Below, one piece after another: positions 23,270-36,322 of a DNA stretch of 40,375 nucleotides; positions within the stretch are counted from its first letter, which is position 1, and every line of letters begins with the position of its first letter. This DNA is from Parasitella parasitica (lineage: Eukaryota > Mucoromycota > Mucoromycetes > Mucorales > Mucoraceae). The stretch covers positions 179,394 to 219,768 of the forward strand of contig MU619265.1 in NCBI GenBank assembly GCA_025201805.1. The letters are read 5' to 3'. The notes beneath the pieces are model-generated. The model was not told the DNA's origin and made no database searches. It worked only from the letters and a program-made list of their open reading frames with translations. The translations under genes and the position numbers were made by a program.

Positions 23270-23589
23270 GATATCTTGTTATGAAAAAAGAAGTAGAACT
23301 ACAAAGCAGTCTCTTTAAGTTTAACGATCGGGTATTTTCCAATGCTGGATGAACCAATGTTCACTTGGCATTAGAAGACAAAACAGTCGATCTACCGTAC
23401 AATAAAACATCATTTAAAAGTTATCTGAGCTAGCTTTCGAGCTACCATTATCTTGGTCAACAAGTTTGTAACTTGCAATTATTTAGTTTCTATTTATTTA
23501 TTTCATGCAAGAGTGTAGCGTATATATAATAATAATATAAAGGAAAAAAGAACAAAGATTATGCAACAAAAAGAGGGAATACAAATTCT
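23270..23589. promoter_or_regulatory. Nudix promoter / NOG1 3' region
   Basis: The 320 bp between NOG1 stop and the Nudix start, both on the minus strand, must hold the NOG1 polyadenylation region and the Nudix promoter. It is AT-rich with a TAATAATAATATAAAGG stretch near 23526-23542. No specific element is claimed. Confidence 0.4.
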
Positions 23590-25564
23590 CTAACGGAAAT
23601 CTGTCGAACCCATACCACGTTTACCACTATTTAAATGCTTGGGTTTCTTGACTAGGATGTGTCTGTCGGCTTCACCACGTTTACCCATCTTAGAAGATTG
23701 CTTTTGAACATTCTTCTTTTGTTTGTCAGCTTCCAGCTTTTGTTTGACGTTGCGGAAACCTTCACTGGCGATTTCTTGAGCGACAGACTCTCCACGATCC
23801 ATAGCACCAGCATCTCTGACAGCTTCATCAGGGATAGCTTCGTTACGAGTACGTTTACGACTTTCAGCAGCTGATCTTGTACGTTCAGAAGCATTTGTAC
23901 TATCAATACCCAGACTGGCAAGTTGTTTATCCATTTCACCGACAGTTGTGAATTTAGCGGCAGTGGTCTTGGGTAAAGCGGGTCTTGTTCCACGAGCAGC
24001 CCGATGAGCTTGAACAATCAGCTTCTTACGATCACGAATAGCATCAGCAGCAGCACGAAGAACCTCTTCATCATCATCTAAGATTTCTTCGTCAGATTGA
24101 TAGAAGCCTTCAGCTTCCAAACGCTCTTCTTCTCTCTCTAAAGCTTCCAATTTCTCTTCAATCTCAGGATCAATAAAGTCGGCAACATTATGGCCATCAA
24201 GAAATTCAGGGATAGTATCGTATTTCCAGTCATCATCTTCTAGGAGGTACTTCTTCTTGACATCAACATTATAAACACCAGCGCCACCTTGTTCTGCTTC
24301 GATATCTTTTTCAAGTCTACGACGGTTGGGGTCATTGAGATCATATTTAACACGAGTCTTGGTTTCAGGAGGAATATTAGGTAAACGAGAAATGTTATCT
24401 CTTTGTTGAGGTTGAGCCAAATGAATCTTATTAATAACATCGTTGATCTTGTTACCCTTCATCTTCATTTCAACACGAGCAGCCAGCAATTTGTCACAAG
24501 CACTGTTACGGACATTCATGACACCAACATCATTATAGCAAGACATGGTCAAAACAGTAGCATTCTCGTCGTTGGCAATATCCTCGATCCACTTTCTTTG
24601 CTCCTCAGGGAGATCCTCAGGCTTACATTGATCAATTTTGTTGATAACCAATACAATAGGCTTGTTGGCAAAAAGAGGCTTGATATTGTTGAATAATTTG
24701 ACTTGATCTTCAACACTGTAACCACATTGTTCAGAAAGATCCATGAAGTACATGATGCATGATCTCAAATGAGCCATCGCAGTAATAGATTGCATTTCGA
24801 TAGTATTACGTTCTTCTAAAGGATGATCCAAGATACCTGGAGTGTCAATAACTTGCCATCTCATATACTTGTAATCCATGTGACCAACAAAGAGAGACTT
24901 GGTGGTAAAAGCATAAGGTTGAACGTCAACCTCAGCACGAGTAATCTTGTTAATGAAGGAAGATTTACCAACATTGGGGTAACCGCAGATCAAAAGAGTA
25001 CGAGTATTGGGATCAATAGATGGTAGACGAGACAAATGTTGGCGAACTTGTTCAAGATAAGCTAAACTGTCTTTTTGACGCTTCATGACAGTAGCCATTC
25101 TACCCAAAGCAGCCTTCTTGAGTTGCTTGCAACGATAAAGTGAATCACCAAACTTCAATAGGCGGACATAATCCTTGGCAACTTGATCAATCAAGTGACG
25201 AGCAGTGTTGACTTGACCAAGGGCAAGCTTGTAATGATCTTTATCATACAAGACATTCATGAGATCAGCATAAAAAGGATGGATATCCTATTATACTTTG
25301 AATAAGCTACCATAAAATAAACCCCTAGTGGACCAAACTAACCTCTAACTTGGGGAATTCATCCAAAATATTCTTAAATTTTTCATCGAAGTTTTCTTGA
25401 GTAAACTTGACCTTACGCATGTAAAACTGTCTAATACGACCAATATTGTAGTTCTTGTGGATGACAGTGGGAGTCTTTCTTTGAGTTTTGGACAAGATAA
25501 TGTCAACAAAATCTGAAGAAGTGGGTACAGGCTCAATCTTCTTGAAATTATAGAGTGAGGACAT
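23590..25564 (-). CDS. NOG1: Nucleolar GTP-binding protein 1 (60S biogenesis GTPase)
   Basis: Nucleolar GTPase that joins pre-60S particles. Two exons, 25564-25343 and 25287-23590, with a 55-nt intron; 639 aa, close to yeast Nog1 (about 647). The protein begins [19 protein letters not shown], typical of the family. The Obg-class G domain starts at about residue 176: [10 protein letters not shown] (G1), [11 protein letters not shown] (switch I/G2), [20 protein letters not shown] (G3), NKIDQC (G4) and a G5 SCYND. The C-terminal third is highly charged, with an acidic [10 protein letters not shown] patch and a basic end ([19 protein letters not shown]) that matches the family C terminus. The ORF from residue 84 alone would miss the first exon. 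Confidence 0.96.
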
Positions 25565-28427
25565 TGTTTATGGCTACAGTTCAATCACAAAAGAGAAATC
25601 CAAACTTTAGAAAAAAAAAAAACTTTTTTTTTCTCGGTTTCCTTGAATTATCTCCAACAGTCCCAGGAAGCAGTCCATATGAAATCCTTAATAGGCGCTT
25701 GGGTGGCTCAAGCTACCGAATCATTATTTCTGCAAAAAAGTTCAAGTAAATGATAAAGATCATGGTGCCTATGATAAAATATATTACGGTTTCTGTCAAC
25801 AACTCTTTTATTTCTGATAACAGCTGAAAAGTTTTTGAGAGAAGATTAAAAAATGCCCAAGAATAGAGAACATTTTATATTGATATGCGAAATCGCGACG
25901 CCCTAATTATTCGATCAAACAGCCATTGTGCAGGAGCAATAGGTATTTTTATTATTCCATTTTTCAATATGATAAAAATTTTCAGTCAATACTATCGACA
26001 TGCACTTCATAACCTGAAACTGAACAATCATCAACAGGTCACAATTCAAAATCATTTGGATTTCATAATGTTCAAATGTCGATAAATCATTTCAGATATA
26101 TCCGTAGATATTAGACATCTAATTAAGCCCAAATATTTAGACAAGTCTATAGAACTGCGTTGGTCTGAACTAAAAAATGGTTAAAACACGAAACCATCAA
26201 AGTATCAAAGTATCAGACTGTATATACTAATAAGGCATTAATTTGTACGTATCCATCAAATTATGCATTTACGCAATGGCAGTTTATTCCTGAATCTAAT
26301 TTTAAACCAACCATTTCATTCTGTTATCTTTAATTATATGTCTTTTCAAAAATCATAGCATATTCAAGCAAACGACAATCTCTATTTTATAATCTCACAT
26401 TACCATTTTATGTTTCATCTGTTGAGATAACGGACGGATTAGTGTACAAAAATGTGTTTGGTATAGCGAGTTATTCCCTATTCAGAATTCACACTCTACA
26501 GTGCTGTGCCTGGAACCTACCAAAAGCTTATTATGAAGCTTAACTTTTGTTGGTAAAATTACCCTCAACCTCAATCCCAACCTCTATTCTACTTTCTATT
26601 TTACTTGTTTAGCATTAGAATCACAAAAAAAGTGACTCTTGAACTGACATTAGGCACTATCATAAGCAACAATGTTATTAGGTTTTCTCTGTCACTAATA
26701 AGTAGCAGTTTATAAATTATTCACAAATAACAAGGCAAAATATTGTATTCATTAATTATCCTTTTCTGCTTCCAACTCGCTGGCCCATACTGTTTGATCA
26801 TATTACTATGAAGAGAGGTATACTTGTGGAATCAAAAATACTAACTTTATAAAGCTGCGCCACGTACTAGAATTGATATTGACATGATGTCGTCTCTAGA
26901 AAGATATTTTTACAGCTAAAAAGCAAGAAACTTAGCCTTGTATGCCATTTTTTAATTGATTTTCATAATCAAAAGTGCCCTGAAAACACCAGAAATAGTA
27001 TCCAATGGGAAAAAACTATATTATATATGACTTTGGTGCAATTTGAGCATGATTTTTTTTTCGATGCAAAATGACAGATTTTTTTTGATTTTTTCCTTGT
27101 ATCCACACATCAAAATCATTGATTATGCATAATCCTCGATTTTGACATCAAAAATGCAACTTTTTACTATGGCATATATTGGAGGAAAATGATCGTAAAA
27201 GACCAATCCTTGGTCTGAAAGAATAAAAATGCGCTCTGATTAAGCAAAATACTTACTTTTTCCTCTTAATCTGTTTTTGAGGTTTTTCGGTAGAATTTCT
27301 TCCATAGGCATACGGGAATTATTAAAATAACACCATTGTGTAGCGTGTCCAAATATACAGCTATTATCATAGACTGACAGCCGTGATATGCATAGTATCA
27401 GAGGATAATATCTTGCCTCAAAGGAGTAATTTTGTTTTCTTTTTGTCCAAATAGAGTTTCTGAAAGAAGTTTTCCTTCCTTATTTTGGACGCGTTTAATC
27501 TCCGCTATAAAAAAAAAGATGTTTTTTTGAAGAAAGCACTGGCTTTGAGAAGCCATAGCTTATCCAGTTCTAGTGAAAAACAATTTTAATTTAGTTTATT
27601 TAAATGGTGTGCTTCGTGGATTTCTAATGGTAGTGCTTGCATGTCTGCACATGGCCTGACGATCTCACGCTCCGATTTTGAAAAACACTTTTCCAAAAAA
27701 AAAAAGTCGTTACCTTCATCTGATGTCAACTTAAAAGTGTAAAAACTTGCTCTAATATGTAATCAAAGAGCGCTTATATTCTAATGCATGACTTTTGTAT
27801 AACTTTTTTTGTGTTTGAGATCGCTAAAAATTGTTTTCTTACAGTTTTTGTCCTTTTCTGACAATATTACACTGAAAAGAAAAACAGCCTACAATCTACG
27901 TAGCTGGCTTTTGCAAAGACACAAACTTTTAAATCAATATTATGGAAAAGATGGCACAGACTTGACTAGCTGTTCTACCGCGTAATTGGATATAGAGAGC
28001 CTTGCCTAGTACTTGTCTGACAAGACCTTCTACACTAGAAGACGCTAGATCAATTGAAGGTATAAGAAAATGACAGAGAATAGGAAACAATCTGCCATCA
28101 GGATAACACACCCAGTCATAAAAACTCATCTGTATATGGAGTAGATAACTCTTATTACAGCGCATTCTTTTCGTATTTTCACTATGAATAAAACAAACCA
28201 ATTGCTCTCGTCTTTCAGAAACTTGTTAGCTTTTATCAGAAATAAAAGTTTTGTTACCAGAACCGTAATATTTATTATCATAATCACCATGATCTTTATC
28301 ATTTACTTAAAATAAAAATTTAGAAACGATAAAAAAATAGTGTCATAAGTAAAACAAAATATTTTTAGAAATAAAAGATTTTATTTCCTCCAAATTCAGA
28401 AGGCAATAACTGAATATTTCCCTGCAG
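25565..28427. other. Intergenic, no gene recognised
   Basis: A long AT-rich stretch. Near the NOG1 start an A12-C-T9 run (25611-25632) forms a homopolymer foldback and is a likely poly(dA:dT) promoter element. Short open frames at 25555-25749, 25885-26085 and, on the minus strand, 27929-28201 have no recognisable domain; the last (with GLVRQVLGKALYIQLRG) has the best codon character but no start context or homologue that I know. The end of this region may be the left flank of the Fanzor-like element. Confidence 0.45.
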
Positions 28428-31400
28428 TTGCAATTTCGAATTTGTCTTCTACGCTCAATTGTACACTGCAGAAAGAAAAATAGAGACTATGATGAGCTGT
28501 ATATCTATTTATTGAAAAGTATTAGAATACTTAAAGGTGTAGTGCAAGAGGCAGAAGCAAAAATCAAGGGTCCAGGAAAAATCACAACGATGTTAAGCAC
28601 CGTGTATACACAGAATAAAAAGGCTGAAAGTCTAAAAAAGGATTATGAGTACTGGAAAGAATCTGTAGAGAAGAACTTCCAGTCTCTTTTGGATTTACCA
28701 GAAAAGGATGATGGTAGCAATGATGATAAAGACAGTGAAGATAGCGAAGATGAAGACAGTGATAAAGCGACTCAAGATGACACTGAGCAATTTCGCGCAT
28801 GCTCAACTTCTTTAAGTCAAGTGCTCAGGGACGACTTGCCAGACGACATCAGGTTGTTATTCATCAATACAATCGGTGCTACCATGGAGCAAGTATCTAA
28901 TTGTACCTCTGACTTCAGCAAGCAGGTTCTCAAAGTCGCTCTGTTGTTTGCTGAGTATACATTTGAATCTAATGACAGCAACATTGAACTTGTCTACGAT
29001 GGTGGAAACAACATTGCGTCAATACTGCCAGAAGGGTATTTAGAGGAATACATCACTGTACCAAAGCCATTAGATTCCAGCTCTCTCCAGAATGACGAGT
29101 TCAATGCTCACTATCAATCGCTGTTTCTAGAACCCCACTTGGAACAAATGCACTCAACATACTATGGTCAAATGGGTATTGAAGAGTCTACCCTTGAAAA
29201 GTCGCCTTCGCACAAGGCAATTGTAAACGTTTTGGGCCGTGACGAAGCCAACCCACATCAAAATTTGTCCTCGCACATTATGAAGATGGCTCGCCAACAG
29301 TATTACACGAATCTTCGTATTATGTGGTCCGAAAATACTATTGTCAACAAGCTACTTAGAAAGCTCTTGAACTTCTTGCTGTTGATCCATTTATCTCCCG
29401 ATCAAGACCATGCTATCAAGGCGAAGAAAACTGAAAGAGAATCGGCCAAGCTCCGAAAAAACCATAAAGGCAAATAGAGAGTAACAAATTGCAGTATCCC
29501 AATGGCAGAAATTTCAGTGTTAAAGAAGACAAGAAATGGAAGACGAAAGCTGTTTTCTGATGAAAAGAAGCCAAAAGCCAAGTATGAAGAAAAGGAAAGC
29601 ATGAGGCAGCAGACATGTGCCAGACGAGAATCGATAAATATGAGCAAGTACTTTATAGAGAGGTAGGGGTCGTCTAGTTTTCAAAGGAAGACATAGTGTC
29701 GTAACTCGGAATGTATGTAGCAAGCGGAAAGGGTCAGAAATCCAAGACAGCAGCAGCAGCAGCAGCAAAAACAAGGAAAGCGTCAAGAAAGCGTTACTGA
29801 TGATAGAGAGGACTACGAGAAAGGGAACAATACCAATGTATCTAGAAAAAGAATCAGTCAGTTAGGCGACATTCCAAGATCAACATTGTTTGCCACGCAA
29901 GATATCACAGACGCGTACCTCCAAGATCAGGATGAACACATCACCACACAAGAATCTGTAACAATCATCAAAATTTCTAGCTTCATTCGGCCATACATAC
30001 CATCAAGCGAGACTTATCATCTCCTTCCATGCCAACTCAAGTTCATCTTGATGGCAAACCAAGTACTGCGCTCTATTGGCTATGAAGGCCAAGTTGCTAA
30101 ATTTCTTCCAATAGTCAGACCCACTACTTTGCATGCACTTCTTATTGACACAACGACCCTGTATGCACTTTTCTGCTCGAGCAAACTTTCAAAACGGATG
30201 TATCTTCGAGACTTTCAAGGCAATTACGTAAAGCATAAAGACACCAACGCAAAAAAAGATGCCGTCTTTAGCAATTTCTTTAACATTGAGAAACTAAAAA
30301 GCGTGACATCAAGCTATGGGATGGAGTTCATAAATAGAATACACATCTTACCAGGATCGAAGACTGTTAGATTGTATGGCAGCATTGGACATTTCAAGTC
30401 TAGTCGCAGGAACCCAGAAACAAAAAAAGCAAGCTGAGCCATCATACAGATGACGACTAGTTACGAGCTATGAAGGCTCAAAAGAAGGAGCTCGATAAGT
30501 CACTCAGGGATCGCACAAACGAATTCTATCAGTTTCTTCAAGACAACGACAGTGTTCGTGGCCTCAAGAAAGCTTGGAAAACCAACTTTGAAGAACAAAA
30601 ACAATGTTATGAGAAAGTCGAAGATGCCCAAGAAAGGGACAAAACTTCTGATCTTACGAAGACTTGGAAGGCTAAAGTTGAAGAAAACGACGAGCGCTAT
30701 CGGAATGTGGAATCAGTAAAGTTAAGGATTAATGGTGGCTATTCGAGATACAAAAGAGAGGCTTCAGTCCCTGCGGCGAGAGATTTATGAATATGGAAAA
30801 CCTTTAGTGAATGATTTGAAAACTCTAATACCATTTAAGCCCTTCACTGTGGGTAGCAATAGATGCTGTAGAAAGGTAGAGGAATGCAAGCTGGACGAAG
30901 ACATGGATCGGACAACAGCCGTGTTCAGTGGCACGGATAATGGCATTATAAAGACTACCGAGATAGTGTTTTTTGAAGTCGATCGTTTCGCACCACACTT
31001 GAAGCTGTACAATAGGTTTCAGATCTTGGGTATGTAACTCAATGCCTTTGAACACATATGTATATAGTTAAAGAAACTGATTCTATATATGTTTGCCTAC
31101 TATAGAGGATACCAAAGATGCAGACAATGCTGATGGTTCAAATACAGATGAAGCTGATATTTTTGAACACTTGACTCTACCTCGCGCTCTCACTTTGGGC
31201 TCCAAGCAAATCAACCAGATACCGGCTTGGCTATATTTATAAATTCGTTTATTCGGAAAAAAAAGACCACAGAAGACAGGTACAGAGTTTTGGAGATGGA
31301 AAAGGATCTTGGAAAAAAATAGTCTTTATCAATGCTCAACATCTGATGGTTTGGAGCAAGCCTATTCGCATCACACTAATGCGCGCGCATCGTTGCGCTC

Positions 31401-31980
31401 ATTCTATTACAACCAATCCATGATAAAAAGAAGAAGACGGCTGGAACTCTCTTACAGAAAAGGCTCTGACAGACTAGCAGCTTACGAGAGAAAGAGTTGT
31501 TGCAAGAAGCCGATTATGTTTGTCGGTGATCGTGGACACGGATTCGGCTCTCGCATCAAGGGACACAGACAATTTGGTGGGTTCTGAAAACAGCAGCGAC
31601 ATAGCCGCTATACACCAACTCTGATAACAAATGCACATAATACGTCGCAAACATGTGTTTTCTGCTTCTACAAGCTCTCTCATCCTGTGGCTGCTCTCAA
31701 TGGCAAAATACAGCGAACAGCCGGTTCATTTCTTTTCTTAAATCCCGAATGCCCCAATGCTTTCAAAACAATGTGCTGCGACCAAGTCCCAGCACTTGCA
31801 ATTGGTCTTGCTGATTTTGGTTGCCTTTTGTTTGGAGTAACTTTCCCCTGCTTCGACCCAAACCCCACCACATGCCAAGCGCACACAATTCAGCAATTTG
31901 GCCCTATCTTTTTTGTACAGAAAACAGATACTGGGCTCGCCTTTCGATGGAGGCAATACTCTTTGAAGGTTAGTAAATAA
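28428..31980 (+). pseudogene. Broken Fanzor-like (eukaryotic TnpB-type) gene
   Basis: Homologous to the open gene at the right end of the window. The N-terminal region is open at 28428-29477 with an acidic stretch, then continues in the same frame from 29886 to 30437 after several stops (TAG at 29475 and others before 29700). The middle is split over frames 2 and 1 shifts (30470-30790, then 30732-31029); an intron at 31030-31105 follows. TAA near 31241 and TGA at 31585 interrupt the C-terminal part. Recognisable motifs are FSGTDNGIIK (RuvC-I Asp, codon 30936-30938), MFVGDRGHGFGSRIKGHRQFGG, NTSQTCVFCFYKLSHP (first half of the zinc ribbon) and ALAIGLADFGCLLFGVTFP. Relative to the right copy, the Glu before TS is Ala, one zinc Cys is lost and RD is CD. 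A CAG run (29750-29768) lies in a damaged part. Upstream limit unknown. Confidence 0.8.
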
Positions 31981-33210
31981 ATATAAAACGTGGAGATAAC
32001 TTAATATTAATCGAGCGCTACATCTTTGACTTTGACCTTTTAATACTATTGGGTAAGTGACATTCCCACTTATAAATTGTTTATAGAAAGTAACCAAAAT
32101 CATCTGTTTCTTCTTTCGGAATTTAGCTTGCTATACCGTTACAGTATGTGAAATTACATAGCAGTGCTATCTAGCCTGTCTCCAATAATAGTACGGTATG
32201 CATAGATAAATAACGTTTGTCTTTGAAAAAGTGGTGGTAGATGTTGGCTATATGTTACTGAACAACTAAACAATTTGAGAATCAAATCAAAAATGTACAG
32301 TACACTATAGATTGGATATTGGATATTGATTGAAGAGAGTTCATTGCCGCCTGTTAACACTTCAGATTTTTTAAACCAATAACAAGCTCATCTAGCATCA
32401 CACGCCGTGGGATGTGTGTACTTAATTCCACCTAGACAACAATTAATGAAGTGGCGGTACAGACCTTGGGCGCCTGTATGCCAAGTTTGGCAACTTCCAC
32501 TGATGGCTCGTTTTGTCTTGACCGGATAAGATTTTTGCAGAAGCATTGTTTGGTATTAAAATTAATTGTCATTAATCTGGGATGGCCTATGATAATCAGT
32601 ACGTTTATAGTTTTGGTTTCAAGGGGCTGCCATCACCTTTCTCATGGACACCAACTGCTCCTAAATTGATTTAAGACTGCGCCCTTTATGTCTAATGCCT
32701 TTAATCTCGAATACGCGTCGAGTTTAGATGTGGTAAAAACACTGCAGCCCATCATGACAAGGTGACCTATAGGAAGAACTGCCACTGTGTGCATTAACTT
32801 TTTATTGAAGCGCATAATGTGAGAAAATTTGAGAGCGACTCTCTATCAGCTTAACATGTAAAAAGTGTTTTTGGCTCAATATAAACGATGAGTCCCAGCC
32901 AAAAGAGTTTCTGAATAATGATCTTCCAATCTCTTGAGTTTATATGCTCTCACTCATCGAGCTGCGCCAATTAATAGGCAAAGGAAGTATCAAATGTCAC
33001 CATAGCAAATCGAAAATGCCGAAAACTAGTAATCGTATAGTCTTGATGGTTTTTAAAAAAAAACTGATCCATTCAGCTCTTTACATGTCACTTTTGCTGA
33101 AGCTTCTAGCAGTTGAGACACTTGTCCAAGCATTCATAAGAGTGCTGAACAAAACTGTTGAGATCGCCAAGTCTTTATCTTCAAAAGCTTCGCTGTGGAT
33201 TCTCGTCATT

Positions 33211-33236
33211 AATCTATCTTGTCCTACACTGAGTAT
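33211..33236. repeat. 23-bp inverted repeat, left arm
   Basis: A 23-base stretch around TTGTCCTACACTGAGTAT is repeated exactly, in inverted orientation, near 33841-33866, about 0.6 kb away. Similarity stops at the edges. Arm coordinates are accurate to a few bases. Confidence 0.6.
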
Positions 33237-33840
33237 GGAAGGTTCACTCTGCGGAATGAAAGGTCTGCCAACTATAAACTATTGCAATGGAGATTGTAAG
33301 TCTGTATGAACTTAAGACAATCAATTTAGTAGGTTTGCAATGCATTCGATAATTACTATTTTTTGATATGAATAGATAATCAAAGACAACTCCTGTACAA
33401 GTTTCCACGTACAAAATTCTTAATGTTATGAGTAAAGATACGAAGATTTACTGTGCATTCTACTGGCACTCATTATAGATTTCAGCAATCATTAAACAAT
33501 TCAACGTTTAAGATAAGCTTGTTACTGAGAGTGATTTCTTGAGGGAATGAAAGCTCTGAAAAGAATGACATTTCTTGTTGCTTCAGTTTCTGGTGCAGGA
33601 TTGGGTTTGATGGGCTTTACATATTAGTAAATTCTGTGATGTGTCCTCGTTTAAATCAGAGTAGGCACATTGGCGGTCTAGAGGAGGTGACGCTCAGTAC
33701 AGGTAAAAAGAGAAATTTAGATTGTCATGCATACTTGAGGCAGCCTAACCAATATTCATTCAGTCTCACGTTTCTTGGCCAAATTTCAAAAAGACAAGTT
33801 CAACAAAGACACTTTTGGTTCTGGTTCAAAGTAAATGCGA

Positions 33841-33866
33841 TACTCAGTGTAGGACAAGATAGGACA
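33841..33866. repeat. 23-bp inverted repeat, right arm
   Basis: Inverted counterpart of 33211-33236, core ATACTCAGTGTAGGACAAG. Coordinates accurate to a few bases. Confidence 0.6.
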
Positions 33867-34342
33867 GGTATAAAAATCTAAAAATGGAGGAGGCCTTGGG
33901 TACCTATCAACCCAATTTTGATCACACTAGCTTTTTTTTTTGATTGGCTGACCAAAAGATTTGAACGCACTGAATTCTATTTTCCCAAAAACTTGTGCAA
34001 ATCTGTATATATCCCTAATAAACAACCTCCTTCTATTACCACTCTCGCTTTCATTCTCTCACTGTTTCCTTCGTTCATTTCATTCATCAACTATAGTAGA
34101 GGTGCTTTGCTTTTTACGATTTCATTCATTAAAAAAAAAAGCAAAAAGGAAAAAAAAAACTAAACCCCTCCCCTCACTCTCCTTTCCTTTCCTTTTTATT
34201 ATTTTTCCTATTTGTATACTTTTTTTTTTATATATATATAATTTTTGTGTGGACGAAAGCAAACGCAACAAAAACTATCATAGTAATTCCCTCCTCCTCT
34301 CTCTCTATCTCTCTCTCTTTTGTTTTTTTTTTGTTCTAAACA

Positions 34343-36234
34343 ATGAATCAAGTAGAAACACAGGCACAGCCTACCACGATTACTACAGAATCGTCTCCAA
34401 ACACCACAACCATCAACTGTACTGCTTGTCATCAACAACTGGAAGGCAATTTTGCGCGCGCCCTGGATGGCGCTTTTCACTGGAACTGCTTTCTTTGCAT
34501 AGTAATTAGAAATGAATGATTCGATCCACAGTATAACTGATGTTAAAAATAGGATTGTAATGAACCAGTTGCCGAAAAATTCTTTCCTATAGAATTTGAA
34601 GACGGTATTCAAAGGCCTTTGTGTGAAAGAGATTACTTTAAACGACTCAACTTGGCTTGTGATAACTGTGGAGAGGCATTGCGAGGATCTTACATCACAG
34701 CTGTAGGAAAGAAGTTTCACCTAGAGCATTTTTGTTGCAGCATTTGTTCGGTTGTATTTGGCCCTGATGACTCTTATTATGAACACGACAATAATGTATA
34801 TTGCCATTATCACTATTCAATTCAATTCGCCATAAAATGTATTGGTTGCGAAACTGCTATTCTCAAACAATTTGTAGAAATCAATAGAAATAATGTAGAT
34901 GAACATTGGCATCCGGAATGCTACATGATTCATAAAGTGAGTTAATACATATCATTACTTATGTTTATTTACTGATGATCAATAGTTTTGGAATGTCAAA
35001 TTAGCACAATCTTTTGGAAAGGATGATTCAACAACAACTCTTGGTAACATAACTATAATACAAACATATAATGGATCTTCTCCTAATACTCCTATCTTCT
35101 TGAATCGAAATTACTATTTAGATCTAAGCCTTATGAGCTCTGAAGAACTGAAAGATGCCCAAACTAACATGGAAGAAAAAGTGTATAGAATCTGGACAGT
35201 TTTATCAGCATTTGAAGGTATGATAACTACATTAACACAGACGTATCCATGTACACAGTTGGACGTAATTAAACACTTACTTGTCTACTCCTCTGTGTCT
35301 CCTTATTTTTTCTGTTTCTCCCTGAATACTGATATTATCTATTTGCATAGAATCTGCTGCTGGTTGTATATCAGACATGCTATTGCATGTATCCGAAGGA
35401 AGTTATGCAGATGGTGTCAAAATGGCTGATTATTTCGTTACGCATGTCGATGTTTTGTTTACTGCCATTGACGACCTTGCTGACCACTATTTTAAACAAA
35501 TCAAAGAAGAACTTTTCTACGATCGAGAATCTAGTATGCTCTGTAAAAAAGTGTCTAATTTTTTTTCCCTGTTATCTCATACTCAAGAGAATGGTCTTCG
35601 CAAGATTGGCATTACGCAAGATTTACTTTCATTAGTGACAGGTTTAGCTCATTATCTTAAAGTGCTAATTCGGATCGGCCTCACAGGTGCATTGAAGTTG
35701 GAAAAGAAGAATGACACCAAGTCTGCAGTTATCAGCCGTTTCCTGAGTCAACTAATGGAGCTCGCAAACAAAAAACGACAATATCTACATGAAGCGGATT
35801 ACACTGTATCATCTGATTTATGTCAGTTTTGTAAAAAAGCATGTGAAGATGCTTGTTTTAGATACAAAACTCACCTTTGGCATGATCAATGTTTTGCTTG
35901 TACACATTGTTGCGCGCCGCTTCGACTCGAATACAAAGAAGCGTGGATTCACGATCATAATTTATCAATTACATGTAGAAATTGTATTACAGCCAACAAG
36001 GAGAGTTATTGCCAAGGCGTTGAATATGTTTCCAAGTTGAAACAATCGTCCTTTTTATTGCGAGTTGCTTTGCGTAGACTATATAGTCTATTGAATGTAC
36101 CAGATCCAATGGTTGCTTATTATGGCCAGCCCATTGAGCAGTTACAGCATCAAAATATACAACAGCCGTCATTGCAAAACCTTCAAATTCAACAGCAACA
36201 GCAACAGCAAGAGCAAGAGCAGCAGCAGCAGCAG

Positions 36235-36266
<32 letters not shown>

Positions 36267-36282
36267 GCAACAACAACATCAT

Positions 36283-36322
<40 letters not shown>

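Larger units (their letters stand above)
31981..34342. other. Mostly gene-free; LIM-RhoGAP promoter at right
   Basis: No intact gene. The open frames at 32944-33309 and 33636-33881 have no domain I recognise. A 23-bp inverted repeat links 33211-33236 with 33841-33866; both arms read ILSVGQDR (one on each strand), so this may be a decayed coding sequence present twice. From about 34150 the sequence becomes strongly CT-rich with a TA run (34230-34241), which looks like the promoter and leader of the LIM-RhoGAP gene. Confidence 0.4.

Noticed and set aside
27929-28201. 90-residue minus-strand frame left of the broken Fanzor-like gene
   Set aside because: No domain recognised and no start or splice context; kept only as a note in the intergenic entry.
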